64,000 nucleotides of DNA from Streptomyces sp. DvalAA-43 (GTDB lineage: Bacteria; Actinomycetota; Actinomycetes; Streptomycetales; Streptomycetaceae), in contig NZ_FMBW01000044.1 of assembly GCF_900091725.1 (NCBI RefSeq), forward strand, positions 496,001 to 560,000. The letters are read 5' to 3'. Made by a program: the position numbers and the translations under genes. Each line of letters opens with the position of its first letter. The stretch's first letter is position 1. The notes under the pieces were generated by a model. It was not told the DNA's origin. It ran no database searches and saw nothing but the letters and a program-made list of their open reading frames with translations. Shown piece by piece: positions 32,981 through 41,552 of this stretch.

Positions 32981-34672
32981 TCAGGTGAGGTAGCCGAGGA
33001 CCGTCATCATGCCCATGTCCGAGTGGTAGATGTTGTGGCAGTGCAGCATCCACAGCCCCGGGTTGTTCGCGTCGAACTCGACGGCCAGCGAGCTGTTCGG
33101 CCGGACGATCGTGGTGTCCTTGCGCGCCCAGTGGGCCCGGCCCCGCTCGGTGGCCTGGTGGCGCCGCCCGGCCGGGCCGACCACGCCGAAGGAGTGCCCG
33201 TGCAGATGGATCGGGTGCCACATCTCCGTGGCGTTGTAGAACTCCAGTCTGACCCGCTCGCCCGCCCGCACCGGGTGGCGCTGGTGGGGGTTGTACGGGT
33301 CGTGGTCGAAGGCCCAGTTGTACGCCCGCATGTTGCCGGTCAGCTTGAACCGGCGGATCCGGTCGGGCTCGCGCCGGGACAGCTCCACGGACGGGTCCGG
33401 CATCAGCTCGTGCGCCTCGACCAGCCGGCCGTCCAGCTCCTTGGGACGGACGGTCGCGGCGGGGGCCGTCCCCTTCCCGGTGCGGAGCAGGGCCAGCGCC
33501 GTGGCGTTCTTGCCCTCCGCCAGCGCGGTCAGCGGGAAGACCCCGTCGCCCGCGGTGACCACCACGTCGTACCGCTCGCCCATGCCGAGCAGCAGGGCGT
33601 CGGTCGTGGTGTGCTGGACCGGGTAGCCGTCGGTGTGGGTGATCGTCATCTTGTGGCCGCCGAGCGCCACCCGGAAGGCGGTGTCGCCGCCCGCGTTGAC
33701 GATGCGCAGCCGGATGCGCTCGCCGGGCTTGGCGTCGAAGGTGGTGGGAGCCTTCGGTACGCGGCCGTTGATCAGGTAGTACGGATAGGCGACATCGCCC
33801 CCGTGGCTGTCGAGCAGTCTGCTGTACGAGTTCTTCTCCAGCCGCGAGGGCCCGCTGAGGGGCTTCCCGCCGTTGGACTTGGCGGGCTTCCCGGGCGCGC
33901 CGTGCCCGCCCGCGCCGTGGCTCATGCCGTGGCCCATGCCGCCCCGGCCGCCGCTCAGCTCGTTCAGCACCGAGTCGGGCGTCGAGCCGGCCACCCCGTC
34001 GACCCAGTCGTCCAGGACGACGACCCACTCCTTGTCGTACTTGAGGGGCTCCTTCGGGTCGTCCACGATCAGGGGCGCGTACAGTCCCCGGTCCTGCTGG
34101 ACGCCCGTGTGCGGGTGGAACCAGAACGTTCCGGGGTGCGGCACGGTGAATCGGTAGGAGTACTCGGTCTTGGGCCCGATGGGCGCCTGGGTCACCTCGG
34201 GCACGCCGTCCATGTCGTTGCGCACATTGAGGCCGTGCCAGTGCAGTGACGTTTCCGCGGGGAGGTTGTTGGCCAGGGTGAGCGCCAGGGTGTCGCCGAC
34301 GGTGACCCGCAGCTCCTTGCCGGGCAGCCGGCCGTCGTACGCCCAGGAGTCGACGGTGATCCCGGCGCCCAGTTCGAGCCGGGCCGGGGCGGCGACGAGG
34401 CTCACCTTCCGCAGCGGGCCCGAACCCCGCGCGGTCTCGGCCGCGGCGACCTCCGGCCCGTCGGGGGAGACGTACTCGCCCTTGGATCGCCCGCCGGGGG
34501 AGGAGCCCCCGCGGTTCGCGCTGCCGCGGCCCGTACCACCGGCGCTCGCGCCTTCGGTCGTCCGGCCGCCGCGGCCCGTGCCGGAATCGTCGGAGCAGCC
34601 GGCCAGTACCGCCGAACCGGCGGTGGCGACAGCGGCGCCGAGCACGGCGCGTCGGGTGGGTGGAGTACGCAT
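32981..34672 (-). CDS. Tat-exported multicopper oxidase (CueO/bilirubin-oxidase-like)
   Basis: A 563-residue laccase-family enzyme with three cupredoxin domains. The N-terminus TRRAVLGAAVATAGSAVLAGC is both twin-arginine and lipobox-like, so it is probably a Tat-exported lipoprotein. Copper ligands: HWHGLN, FWFHPHTG, HPIHLHGHSF and LHCHNIYHSDMGM (type 1 Cys, His and Met). A Met/His-rich insert GGMGHGMSHGAGGHG resembles the Cu(I)-gathering loop of CueO. I use the ATG at 34672; a GTG four codons earlier lacks spacing to its ribosome binding site. A CsoR-like site lies about 140 bases upstream, pointing to copper detoxification. Confidence 0.92.
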   Translation of the reverse strand: MRTPPTRRAVLGAAVATAGSAVLAGCSDDSGTGRGGRTTEGASAGGTGRGSANRGGSSPGGRSKGEYVSPDGPEVAAAETARGSGPLRKVSLVAAPARLELGAGITVDSWAYDGRLPGKELRVTVGDTLALTLANNLPAETSLHWHGLNVRNDMDGVPEVTQAPIGPKTEYSYRFTVPHPGTFWFHPHTGVQQDRGLYAPLIVDDPKEPLKYDKEWVVVLDDWVDGVAGSTPDSVLNELSGGRGGMGHGMSHGAGGHGAPGKPAKSNGGKPLSGPSRLEKNSYSRLLDSHGGDVAYPYYLINGRVPKAPTTFDAKPGERIRLRIVNAGGDTAFRVALGGHKMTITHTDGYPVQHTTTDALLLGMGERYDVVVTAGDGVFPLTALAEGKNATALALLRTGKGTAPAATVRPKELDGRLVEAHELMPDPSVELSRREPDRIRRFKLTGNMRAYNWAFDHDPYNPHQRHPVRAGERVRLEFYNATEMWHPIHLHGHSFGVVGPAGRRHQATERGRAHWARKDTTIVRPNSSLAVEFDANNPGLWMLHCHNIYHSDMGMMTVLGYLT

Positions 34673-34810
34673 GACGGAGTGCACCTCGAAATGTGTTTCG
34701 GCGGGTCGGTCTGCTGGGGGAGGGGGAGGCGCGCCCCTCCTATATCAGCGAGGCGGACAGTGGCGACCGTCCGTATGTCATACGTCCACTCAGGGTCATG
34801 ACGAGCACAC

Positions 34811-34825
34811 TACCCCCGCCGGGTA
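34811..34825 (-). promoter_or_regulatory. CsoR-like copper operator upstream of the multicopper oxidase
   Basis: TACCCCCGCCGGGTA is a TACCC/GGGTA inverted repeat with five bases between, matching the ATACCC...GGGTAT pattern of Streptomyces CsoR sites. It is 138 bases before the oxidase ATG. A second perfect 13-bp palindrome, CGTATGTCATACG, is at 34772-34784, closer to the gene. The stretch 34673-34971 otherwise shows nothing coding. Confidence 0.65.
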
Positions 34826-34971
34826 TCACCCGCGCGCGGAGCCGTCGCGCGTCCCGCGACCGCGTCCGTACGGCCCCGGCGCCGGGGCCGCGTGACGGCC
34901 CGGCACCCCTCGGACACAGGGGGCCGGGCCGTGGTGACGGGCCGTGGCCGCAGGGCCGTACGGCGGCGGGG

Positions 34972-35397
34972 TCAGCCGTGCGCGTAGACCTTCGCCGCCC
35001 AGCCGGCGATCTGCTCGTCGCTGAGGTGCTGAGCCAGATCGGCCTCGCTGATCATGCCGATCAGCATCTTGTTCTCGACCACCGGAAGCCGGCGGATGCG
35101 GTGTGTCTGCATCTCCTCCAGCACCGTCTCCACCTCCGCCTCCGCGTCGATCCAGCGCGGCGTGCCGTGGGCGAGGTCGCCCGCCGTCATCTTCGACGGA
35201 TCGTGGCCCATGGCCACACAGCCGACCACGATGTCGCGGTCCGTGAGGATGCCGATCATCCGGTCCTGCTCGCCGTTGGCCGAGATGGGCAGCGCCCCGA
35301 CCTTGTGGTCGCGCATCAGCTGCGCGGCCCGGTCGAGGGTCTCGTGCGCGGGGATCCATGTGGCCCCGGTGTGCATGATGTCCTTGGCAGTGGTCAT
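34972..35397 (-). CDS. CBS-domain pair protein, Hrp1-like
   Basis: A 141-residue protein made of two CBS motifs (residues about 5-60 and 75-130), which bind adenine nucleotides. It aligns well by eye with the hypoxic response protein Hrp1 of M. tuberculosis: MTTAKDIMH, GALPI, GILTDRDIVV, IRRLPVVENKMLIGMISEADLAQHL. GGAGGAA lies seven bases before the ATG. Likely induced by redox or oxygen stress, which fits the multicopper oxidase and DUF305 neighbours; this is inference. Confidence 0.92.
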   Translation of the reverse strand: MTTAKDIMHTGATWIPAHETLDRAAQLMRDHKVGALPISANGEQDRMIGILTDRDIVVGCVAMGHDPSKMTAGDLAHGTPRWIDAEAEVETVLEEMQTHRIRRLPVVENKMLIGMISEADLAQHLSDEQIAGWAAKVYAHG

Positions 35398-35524
35398 GAG
35401 GGATTCCTCCTGCGTGCCGATGGGCATGCTGTACGACCCCGAGCGAACCCATCGTCATGGGCCCGTTCGGGGGACGCGACCGCTATCACCCGTTCGGGTG
35501 CACCTGCGGCCCGGCGGGAATCTC

Positions 35525-36250
35525 TCAGGACCGGGGTGCGGCCCCTCGCGCGGCCAGCATGTGGGCCATCGCGTCCAGCTCCGACTGCTGGGCCTCGACC
35601 ATCCCCCGGGCGAGCCGTCGCTCCGCCCCGACCGTGCACAGCCGGGCGCAGCCGCGGGCCATGTCGATGCCGCCCTTGTGGTGGTCGGTCATCAGCTGGA
35701 GGTACAGCACCTCGGCCGCCCTGCCGTTCGCCGTCCGGAGCCGGTCGAGCTCGGTCCTGGTGGCCATGCCGGGCATGAGTGAGCCGTCATGGGGCCGGTA
35801 GCCGCTCCCCATCCCCTCCATGCCGTCCATCCCGTCCGTGCCCTGCGTCGAGTGCCCCGCGTGCCCGGCCGCCATCCAGTCCATCGGCTCCTGCCCGGAG
35901 GCCGCCTTCGGCAGCTCCCACAGATCCAGCCAGCCGAGCAGCATGCCGCGCTGGTTGGCCTGCGTATTGGCGATGTCGTACGCGAGACGGCGTACCTCCT
36001 CGTCCTTCGTGCGGTCGCGCACGATGAAGGACATCTCCACGGCCTGCTGGTGGTGGACCGCCATGTCGCGGGCGAAACCGGCGTCCGCCGAGTCCACCGA
36101 GGGCGTGCGCGGCGCGGCCGCCACGCGGTCCGCCCCGTCCCCGTCGCCGCGCGCGGAGGCGACCGTCGCCACCCCCGCGAACAGCAGCGCCAGCACCACG
36201 GCGGAGCCCGCCACCCACTCGACGCGCCGGACGCGCCTCACCGCGGTCAC
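35525..36250 (-). CDS. DUF305 membrane-anchored protein (CopM-like)
   Basis: A 241-residue protein: N-terminal membrane helix (EWVAGSAVVLALLFAGVATVA), then two ferritin-like DUF305 halves with HHQQAVEM (about 62) and DHHKGGIDMA (about 180), separated by a Met/Gly/His-rich loop (DGMDGMEGMGSG). His and Met clusters of this kind bind copper in CopM. The GTG start overlaps the stop of the DUF3105 gene (GTGA), so the two are translationally coupled. Likely an extracytoplasmic copper or redox protein. Confidence 0.9.
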   Translation of the reverse strand: MTAVRRVRRVEWVAGSAVVLALLFAGVATVASARGDGDGADRVAAAPRTPSVDSADAGFARDMAVHHQQAVEMSFIVRDRTKDEEVRRLAYDIANTQANQRGMLLGWLDLWELPKAASGQEPMDWMAAGHAGHSTQGTDGMDGMEGMGSGYRPHDGSLMPGMATRTELDRLRTANGRAAEVLYLQLMTDHHKGGIDMARGCARLCTVGAERRLARGMVEAQQSELDAMAHMLAARGAAPRS

Positions 36251-36927
36251 GGCGTCCCCAGCCCGCCCGTGCACGTCGCACCGGGCTCGGGTGTCTGCGG
36301 GCCCTGCACGAACTTCGAGAAGAACCGGCCGACCCGTGGGTCGTCGGCGCCGTCCACCGTCACCTGGTTGCCCCAGGCGGTCAGCATGATCGCCCCGGAC
36401 TGGCCCTCGTACGGGCTCATCAGCGAGTACGGCGTCCGCCCGACCCGCTCGGCGAGCTTCGCCACATCGGCTTCCGGGGCCTTGTCCGTGTACGTCACCC
36501 ACACCGATCCGTGCTCCAGCGAGTGCACGGCGTTCACATCGGGGAGGGCCTTCTTGTAGACCTCGCCGTCGCAGTTCATCCAAACGGGGTTGTGGTCACC
36601 CCCGACCGGCGGCTTCATCGGGTACGTGACGTTCCCGGTGACGTGGTTGCGGGTCAGCTTCGTCGCGTCCCACGTCCGCAGCCCCGCGATCGGCCCGTCG
36701 GCGGGCTTCACCGGCTCCTCCGAGGGCGCCTTGGCGTCCTCGGCCGGGGCGGCGGCCCGATTCTGGTCGGACGCCTCGGACTTCTCCAGCAACAGATACG
36801 AGCCGAAGCCGACCAGGCCCACGACGACGAGCACGCTCAGGCTTATGGCCAGGGCACGGTCGCGACGCTGCCGCGCGCGGTGGGCGTCGTGCTGCTGAGC
36901 CATGGGGGTCCTGGGGTCGAGACTCAT
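36247..36927 (-). CDS. DUF3105 membrane-anchored protein
   Basis: A 226-residue protein with a cytoplasmic basic start (HRARQRRDRALA), one membrane helix (ISLSVLVVVGLVGFGSYLLL) and an external DUF3105 domain: GDHNPVWMNCDGEVYKK and AVHSLEHGSVWVTY hold conserved His/Cys. A second Cys is near the C-terminus (PGATCTGG). The ATG at 36927 has AAGGA upstream. Usually paired with DUF305 proteins in Streptomyces, as here. Molecular role is not known; the conserved HxxxH/Cys set suggests metal binding. Confidence 0.88.
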   Translation of the reverse strand: MSLDPRTPMAQQHDAHRARQRRDRALAISLSVLVVVGLVGFGSYLLLEKSEASDQNRAAAPAEDAKAPSEEPVKPADGPIAGLRTWDATKLTRNHVTGNVTYPMKPPVGGDHNPVWMNCDGEVYKKALPDVNAVHSLEHGSVWVTYTDKAPEADVAKLAERVGRTPYSLMSPYEGQSGAIMLTAWGNQVTVDGADDPRVGRFFSKFVQGPQTPEPGATCTGGLGTP

Positions 36928-36997
36928 GTCGTCAGGTCCTTCTGGGAAGGGGCGGGAACGGAGGGCGGAGGGCCGGGGCCTCCCGCCCGGATACAGG

Positions 36998-37020
36998 CAG
37001 GGTCCCGAGGAGGGACCCTG
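36998..37020 (-). repeat. 9-bp hairpin in the leader of the DUF3105 gene
   Basis: CAGGGTCCC and GGGACCCTG flank a five-base GAGGA loop, 71 bases before the DUF3105 ATG in the space divergent from the synthetase gene. It may be a leader hairpin or operator; no terminator role is obvious since it precedes both genes. Confidence 0.5.
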
Positions 37021-37217
37021 GAAGAACAGGCCTGCGCGGGGCCGTGGCGAAACCGCTCCACCCCCTGCGCGCCATGGGCGCCGATCGTAGTGGGTGGCCG
37101 GGTGCTCCATCTCACTCCGTGTGCGTAATCTGGGTGAAATCCCGGGTCGTGATACTGGAGTTCCTCCCCTACCCCGGGCGGTGGTGCACGGACCGTCTGA
37201 ACTGCAAGGATGTGGCT

Positions 37218-38579
37218 ATGGACAAGCAGCAGGAATTCGTCCTCAGGACGCTTGAGGAGCGCGACATCCGCTTCGTACGGCTGTGGTTCACCGATGTCCT
37301 CGGCTACCTCAAATCCGTCGCCGTGGCCCCCGCCGAGCTGGAACAGGCGTTTGACGAGGGCATCGGCTTCGACGGCTCGGCCATCGAGGGCTTCGCCCGG
37401 GTGTACGAGTCCGACATGATCGCCAAGCCGGACCCGGGCACGTTCCAGATCCTGCCGTGGCGGGCGGAGGCCCCGGGCACGGCCCGGATGTTCTGCGACA
37501 TCCTGATGCCCGACGGCTCGCCGTCCTTCGCCGACCCCCGCTACGTCCTCAAGCGCATCCTCGCCAGGACCTCCGACCTGGGCTTCACCTTCTACACCCA
37601 CCCGGAGATCGAGTTCTTCCTGCTGAAGGACAAGCCGGTCGACGGCAGCCGCCCCACCCCGGCCGACAGCTCCGGCTACTTCGACCACACCCCGCAGAAC
37701 GTCGGCATGGACTTCCGCCGCCAGGCGATCACCATGCTCGAATCCATGGGCATCTCGGTCGAGTTCAGCCACCACGAGGGCGCCCCCGGCCAGCAGGAGA
37801 TCGACCTGCGGTACGCGGACGCGCTCTCCACCGCCGACAACATCATGACCTTCCGCCTGGTGATGAAGCAGGTCGCGCTGGAGCAGGGCGTCCAGGCGAC
37901 CTTCATGCCGAAGCCGTTCTCCGAGTACCCCGGCTCGGGCATGCACACCCACCTCTCCCTCTTCGAGGGCGACCGCAACGCCTTCTACGAGTCGGGCGCC
38001 GAGTACCAGCTCTCCAAGGTCGGCCGCTCCTTCATCGCCGGTCTGCTCACCCACGCGGCGGAGATCTCCGCCGTCACCAACCAGTGGGTCAACTCCTACA
38101 AGCGCATCTGGGGCGGCTCCTCCCGCGCCGCGGGCGCCGGCGGCGAGGCCCCCTCGTACATCTGCTGGGGCCACAACAACCGCTCCGCGCTCATCCGCGT
38201 CCCGATGTACAAGCCCGGCAAGACCGGATCCGCCCGCGTGGAGGTCCGCTCCATCGACTCCGGCGCCAACCCCTACCTGACGTACGCGGTGCTCCTCGCC
38301 GCGGGCCTCAAGGGCATAGAGGAGGGCTACGAACTCCCGGCCGGCGCCGACGACGACGTCTGGGCCCTGTCCGACGCGGAGCGCCGCGCCATGGGCATCG
38401 AGCCGCTGCCGCAGAACCTGGGCGAGGCCATCGCGCTGATGGAGAAGAGCGAACTGGTCGCCGAGACGCTCGGCGAGCACGTCTTCGACTTCTTCCTCCG
38501 CAACAAGAAGCAGGAGTGGGAGGAGTACCGCAGCGAGGTCACCGCCTTCGAGCTGAAGGCGCTGCTGCCGGTGCTGTGA
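37218..38579 (+). CDS. glnA2: GlnA2-type synthetase (probable gamma-glutamylpolyamine synthetase)
   Basis: A 453-residue glutamine-synthetase-superfamily enzyme. Metal and glutamate motifs are present: GFDGSAIEGFARV, HPEIEFFL, HHEGAPGQQEIDLRYADAL, SGMHTHLSLF, NSYKRI, NNRSALIRVP and SARVEVRSIDSGANPYL. The adenylylation loop Tyr of true GSI-beta (NLYxLP) is missing; the region reads ELPAGADDDVWALSDAERR. This matches S. coelicolor GlnA2, known to glutamylate polyamines for their catabolism rather than make glutamine. AAGGA lies eight bases before the ATG. It is a single-gene unit with its own terminator. Confidence 0.85.
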   Translation: MDKQQEFVLRTLEERDIRFVRLWFTDVLGYLKSVAVAPAELEQAFDEGIGFDGSAIEGFARVYESDMIAKPDPGTFQILPWRAEAPGTARMFCDILMPDGSPSFADPRYVLKRILARTSDLGFTFYTHPEIEFFLLKDKPVDGSRPTPADSSGYFDHTPQNVGMDFRRQAITMLESMGISVEFSHHEGAPGQQEIDLRYADALSTADNIMTFRLVMKQVALEQGVQATFMPKPFSEYPGSGMHTHLSLFEGDRNAFYESGAEYQLSKVGRSFIAGLLTHAAEISAVTNQWVNSYKRIWGGSSRAAGAGGEAPSYICWGHNNRSALIRVPMYKPGKTGSARVEVRSIDSGANPYLTYAVLLAAGLKGIEEGYELPAGADDDVWALSDAERRAMGIEPLPQNLGEAIALMEKSELVAETLGEHVFDFFLRNKKQEWEEYRSEVTAFELKALLPVL

Positions 38580-38604
38580 CCACATCGCGGTGACGCGGCG
38601 ACGA

Positions 38605-38637
38605 TCCGGGCCGGAGGCGGTATGCCTCCGGCCCGGA
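38605..38637 (+). terminator. Terminator after glnA2
   Basis: A 14-bp perfect stem (38605-38618 with 38624-38637, core CGGGCCGGAGGC) and five-base loop, 26 bases past the stop. Confidence 0.88.
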
Positions 38638-38711
38638 GTGCGTCCGGCCGCCGGCCGGTGTCGAACCGGTGGCCGAACGGGCCGTGGAACGAAGCCAGTT
38701 GGGGGACTGGT

Positions 38712-38724
38712 AGGAAAGTTTCCT
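38712..38724 (+). promoter_or_regulatory. Palindrome AGGAAAGTTTCCT with a -10-like TAGCAT
   Basis: The 13-bp perfect palindrome AGGAAAGTTTCCT is followed seven bases later by TAGCAT (38731-38736), a plausible -10. It lies 180 bases before the secreted phosphoesterase gene, in the 325-base gap 38580-38904 whose remainder shows no gene. It could be the operator of the three-gene unit; binder unknown. Confidence 0.5.
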
Positions 38725-38904
38725 GTTCGCTAGCATTCCCGGCGGTGGCTCGGCGCGGTGCCCGCCGCTCGGGTATGACGCGCTCAGTGAGAGCTCTGGC
38801 CCGGCCACCACGACCCCGTCCTCCCGCCCGTGCGCGGGCAGGGTGCGGGGTCACACGCACCGATGCCCAGCTCTCGCCACCCCCACAAGGCCAGGAGTCC
38901 AGGG

Positions 38905-40251
38905 ATGCACCCGAACGGCTCAGCTTTGCTCCTCACGCCCACGCGGCGCCGTACGGTGGGCGTGGTCGTCGCCGCCGTACTCGTCCTCGTCGGCGGCCTG
39001 TTGCTCGCCTACCCGGAACGGGCCGGCGCAGCCGCCGACCCCCTCATCTCGCGCGGCAGGACCGCCACCGCCTCCTCCGACGAAAGTTCCGACCTCGGAC
39101 CGCAGAACGCCTTCGACGGCGACCCGGCCACCCGCTGGGCGAGCGTCGAGGGCAAGGACCCGCAGTGGCTCGCCGTCGACCTCGGCGCCGGCGCCGAGGT
39201 CACCCGGGTGAAGCTGAACTGGGAGGACGCCTACGCCAAGGCGTACCGGATCGAGATCTCCCCCGACAACACCAACTGGACCCGGCTCGCCGACGAAACG
39301 GCCGGGAACGGCGGCACCGACGACTGGGCCTCCCTCTCCGGCAAGGGCCGCTACCTGCGCGTGTACGGCACCGCGCGCGGCACCGCCTACGGCTACTCGC
39401 TCTACGAGATGGAGGTGTACGGAACCCCCGGCAGCGAGCCCCCGCAGACCGGAGGCTTCACCGTGGTCGCCGCGGGTGACATCGCCGCCCAGTGCACCGC
39501 GTCCGACAGCGGCTGCGCCCACCCCAAGACCGCGGCGCTGGCCCAGAAGATCAACCCGAAGTTCTATCTGACGATGGGCGACAGCCAGTACGACGACGCC
39601 CGGATCTCCGACTTCCGCGCCTACTACGACAAGACCTGGGGCGCCTTCAAGGACAAGACGCGTCCGGTGCCGGGCAACCACGAGACGTACGACCCGGCCG
39701 GGTCACTGGCCGGCTACAAGGCCTACTTCGGGGCCATCGCGTACCCCCAGGGCAAGACCTACTACAGCTTCGACGAGGGCAACTGGCACTTCATCGCCCT
39801 CGACTCCAACTCCTTCGACAAGAGCGCGCAGATCGACTGGCTCAAGGCCGACATCGCCAAGAACAGCAAGGCGTGCATCGCCGCGTACTGGCACCACCCG
39901 CTGTACTCCTCGGGCGGACACGGCAACGACCCGGTCAGCAGGCCCGTCTGGAAGATCCTCTACGGCGCCAAGGCCGACCTCGTGCTCAACGGACACGACC
40001 ACCACTACGAGCGGTTCGCCCCGCAGAACCCCGACGGAAAGGCCGTCGCGGACGGGATCACCGAGATCGTCGGCGGGATGGGCGGCGCCGAGCCCTACCC
40101 GATCGAGGAGGTCCAGCCGAACAGCCAGAAGCGGATCAGCGGTGAATACGGCGTCCTGAAGATGAACTTCACCGACACCGGCTACAGCTGGGACTACGTC
40201 GGCACCGACGGCAAGACCAAGGACACCAGCCCGAAGTACACCTGCCACTGA
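38905..40251 (+). CDS. Secreted discoidin-domain metallophosphoesterase
   Basis: A 448-residue protein. N-terminal membrane/signal helix (TVGVVVAAVLVLVGGLLLAYP, about 18-40), an F5/8 type C (discoidin) sugar-binding domain (about 45-180: GRTATASS, AFDGDPATRWAS, WLAVDLG, YRIEIS), then a calcineurin-like phosphoesterase (190-448: AAGDIA, MGDSQYDD, PGNHETYD, AYWHHPLY, NGHDHHYER). It acts outside the cell on phosphate esters of a carbohydrate-bound target. The stop overlaps the MFS start (TGATG). I start at ATG 38905; an upstream in-frame start would add 25 polar residues before the helix. Confidence 0.9.
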   Translation: MHPNGSALLLTPTRRRTVGVVVAAVLVLVGGLLLAYPERAGAAADPLISRGRTATASSDESSDLGPQNAFDGDPATRWASVEGKDPQWLAVDLGAGAEVTRVKLNWEDAYAKAYRIEISPDNTNWTRLADETAGNGGTDDWASLSGKGRYLRVYGTARGTAYGYSLYEMEVYGTPGSEPPQTGGFTVVAAGDIAAQCTASDSGCAHPKTAALAQKINPKFYLTMGDSQYDDARISDFRAYYDKTWGAFKDKTRPVPGNHETYDPAGSLAGYKAYFGAIAYPQGKTYYSFDEGNWHFIALDSNSFDKSAQIDWLKADIAKNSKACIAAYWHHPLYSSGGHGNDPVSRPVWKILYGAKADLVLNGHDHHYERFAPQNPDGKAVADGITEIVGGMGGAEPYPIEEVQPNSQKRISGEYGVLKMNFTDTGYSWDYVGTDGKTKDTSPKYTCH

Positions 40252-41552
40252 TGTACCTGGCGACCACAGGCCGCCGGGACACGCCGGCCCCGCCCCGCAG
40301 CGGCGGGGCGGGCCGGCGCGTCCCCGGCACCGTCCTCGCACTCGGCACGGTCAGCCTCGTCACGGACGTCTCCTCCGAGATGGTCACCGCGGTGCTGCCG
40401 CTCTACCTGGTCCTCGGACTCGGTCTCTCACCCCTCCAATTCGGCTTCCTGGACGGCCTGTTCAACGGTGCCGCCGCCATCGTGCGGCTGCTCGGCGGAT
40501 ACGCCGCCGACCGCGGCCGCGGACACAAACGCGTCGCCGGACTCGGCTACGCGCTCTCCGCACTCTCCCGGATCGGCCTGCTGCTCGCGGGCGGCGCCAC
40601 CGCCGGGATCGCGGCCGCCCTCGCCACCGACCGGGTCGGCAAGGGCATCCGCACGGCACCCCGCGACGCGCTGATCACCCTGAGCAGCCCGCCCGAGGCG
40701 CTCGGCCGGTCCTTCGGCGTGCACCGGGCGATGGACACCACCGGCGCCCTGCTCGGTCCGCTCGCCGCGTTCGCCCTGCTCTGGGCGACCGCCGACGCCT
40801 ACGACGCGGTGTTCGTCGTCAGCTTCTGCGTCGGCCTGCTCGGGGTGCTGCTCCTGGTGCTCTACGTTCCCGCGCACCAGCCGGCCCCGCCGCCCCTGAT
40901 CCCGGCCCCCCGCGGGCGCAAGGCGTTCGGGGCGCTCCACGACCCCGCCTTCCGGCGGATCCTCGCGGCGGCCTCCCTGCTCGGTGCCGCCACCGTCGGC
41001 GACGCCTTCGTCTACCTCCTGCTCCAGCAACGGCTCGACCTCCCCGTCAGCTGGTTCCCGCTGCTGCCGCTAGGCGCCGCGGCGTGCTACCTGCTGCTGG
41101 CCATACCGGCAGGCCGGATCGCCGACCGGGTCGGCAGACGGCTGCCGTTCCTCTACGGACACCTCGCGCTGCTCGGCGTGTACGCCACACTGCTCGCCCC
41201 CGTCGGCGGCCCGGCCCCGCTGCTCCTGGTGCCCGTCCTCGCCCTGCTCGGCGTCTTCTACGCCACCACCGACGGGGTGCTGATGGCGCTCGCCGGACCC
41301 GTGCTCCCCGCCGACGGCAGGGCGGCCGGACTCGCCGTGCTCCAGACCGGCCAGGCACTGGCCAGGATGCTCGCCGCGGCGGGCTTCGGCGCCGCCTGGA
41401 CCCTGTGGGGGGCCGGCCCCGCGCTGTGGGCGGCGCTCTCGGCCCTGCTCGTCGCCCTCGTGGGCGGCTGGGCACTGCTGCCGCGCAACCCCGTCGACGC
41501 CCCCGCTCCCGGGAAACCGGGAACCCAGATCCCCGAAAGGCGGACCGCATGA
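40251..41552 (+). CDS. MFS transporter coupled to the phosphoesterase
   Basis: A 433-residue, twelve-helix MFS protein. Helix 1 begins ALGTVSLVTDVSSEMVTAVLPLYL; motif A-like GGYAADRGRGHKRV; VGKGIRTAPRDALI follows helix 4, a segment typical of a poorly studied exporter-like MFS subgroup. Its ATG shares the A of the preceding TGA, and its stop overlaps the next ATG (ATGA), so three proteins are translationally coupled. It may move a product or substrate related to the external phosphoesterase. Confidence 0.88.
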   Translation: MYLATTGRRDTPAPPRSGGAGRRVPGTVLALGTVSLVTDVSSEMVTAVLPLYLVLGLGLSPLQFGFLDGLFNGAAAIVRLLGGYAADRGRGHKRVAGLGYALSALSRIGLLLAGGATAGIAAALATDRVGKGIRTAPRDALITLSSPPEALGRSFGVHRAMDTTGALLGPLAAFALLWATADAYDAVFVVSFCVGLLGVLLLVLYVPAHQPAPPPLIPAPRGRKAFGALHDPAFRRILAAASLLGAATVGDAFVYLLLQQRLDLPVSWFPLLPLGAAACYLLLAIPAGRIADRVGRRLPFLYGHLALLGVYATLLAPVGGPAPLLLVPVLALLGVFYATTDGVLMALAGPVLPADGRAAGLAVLQTGQALARMLAAAGFGAAWTLWGAGPALWAALSALLVALVGGWALLPRNPVDAPAPGKPGTQIPERRTA

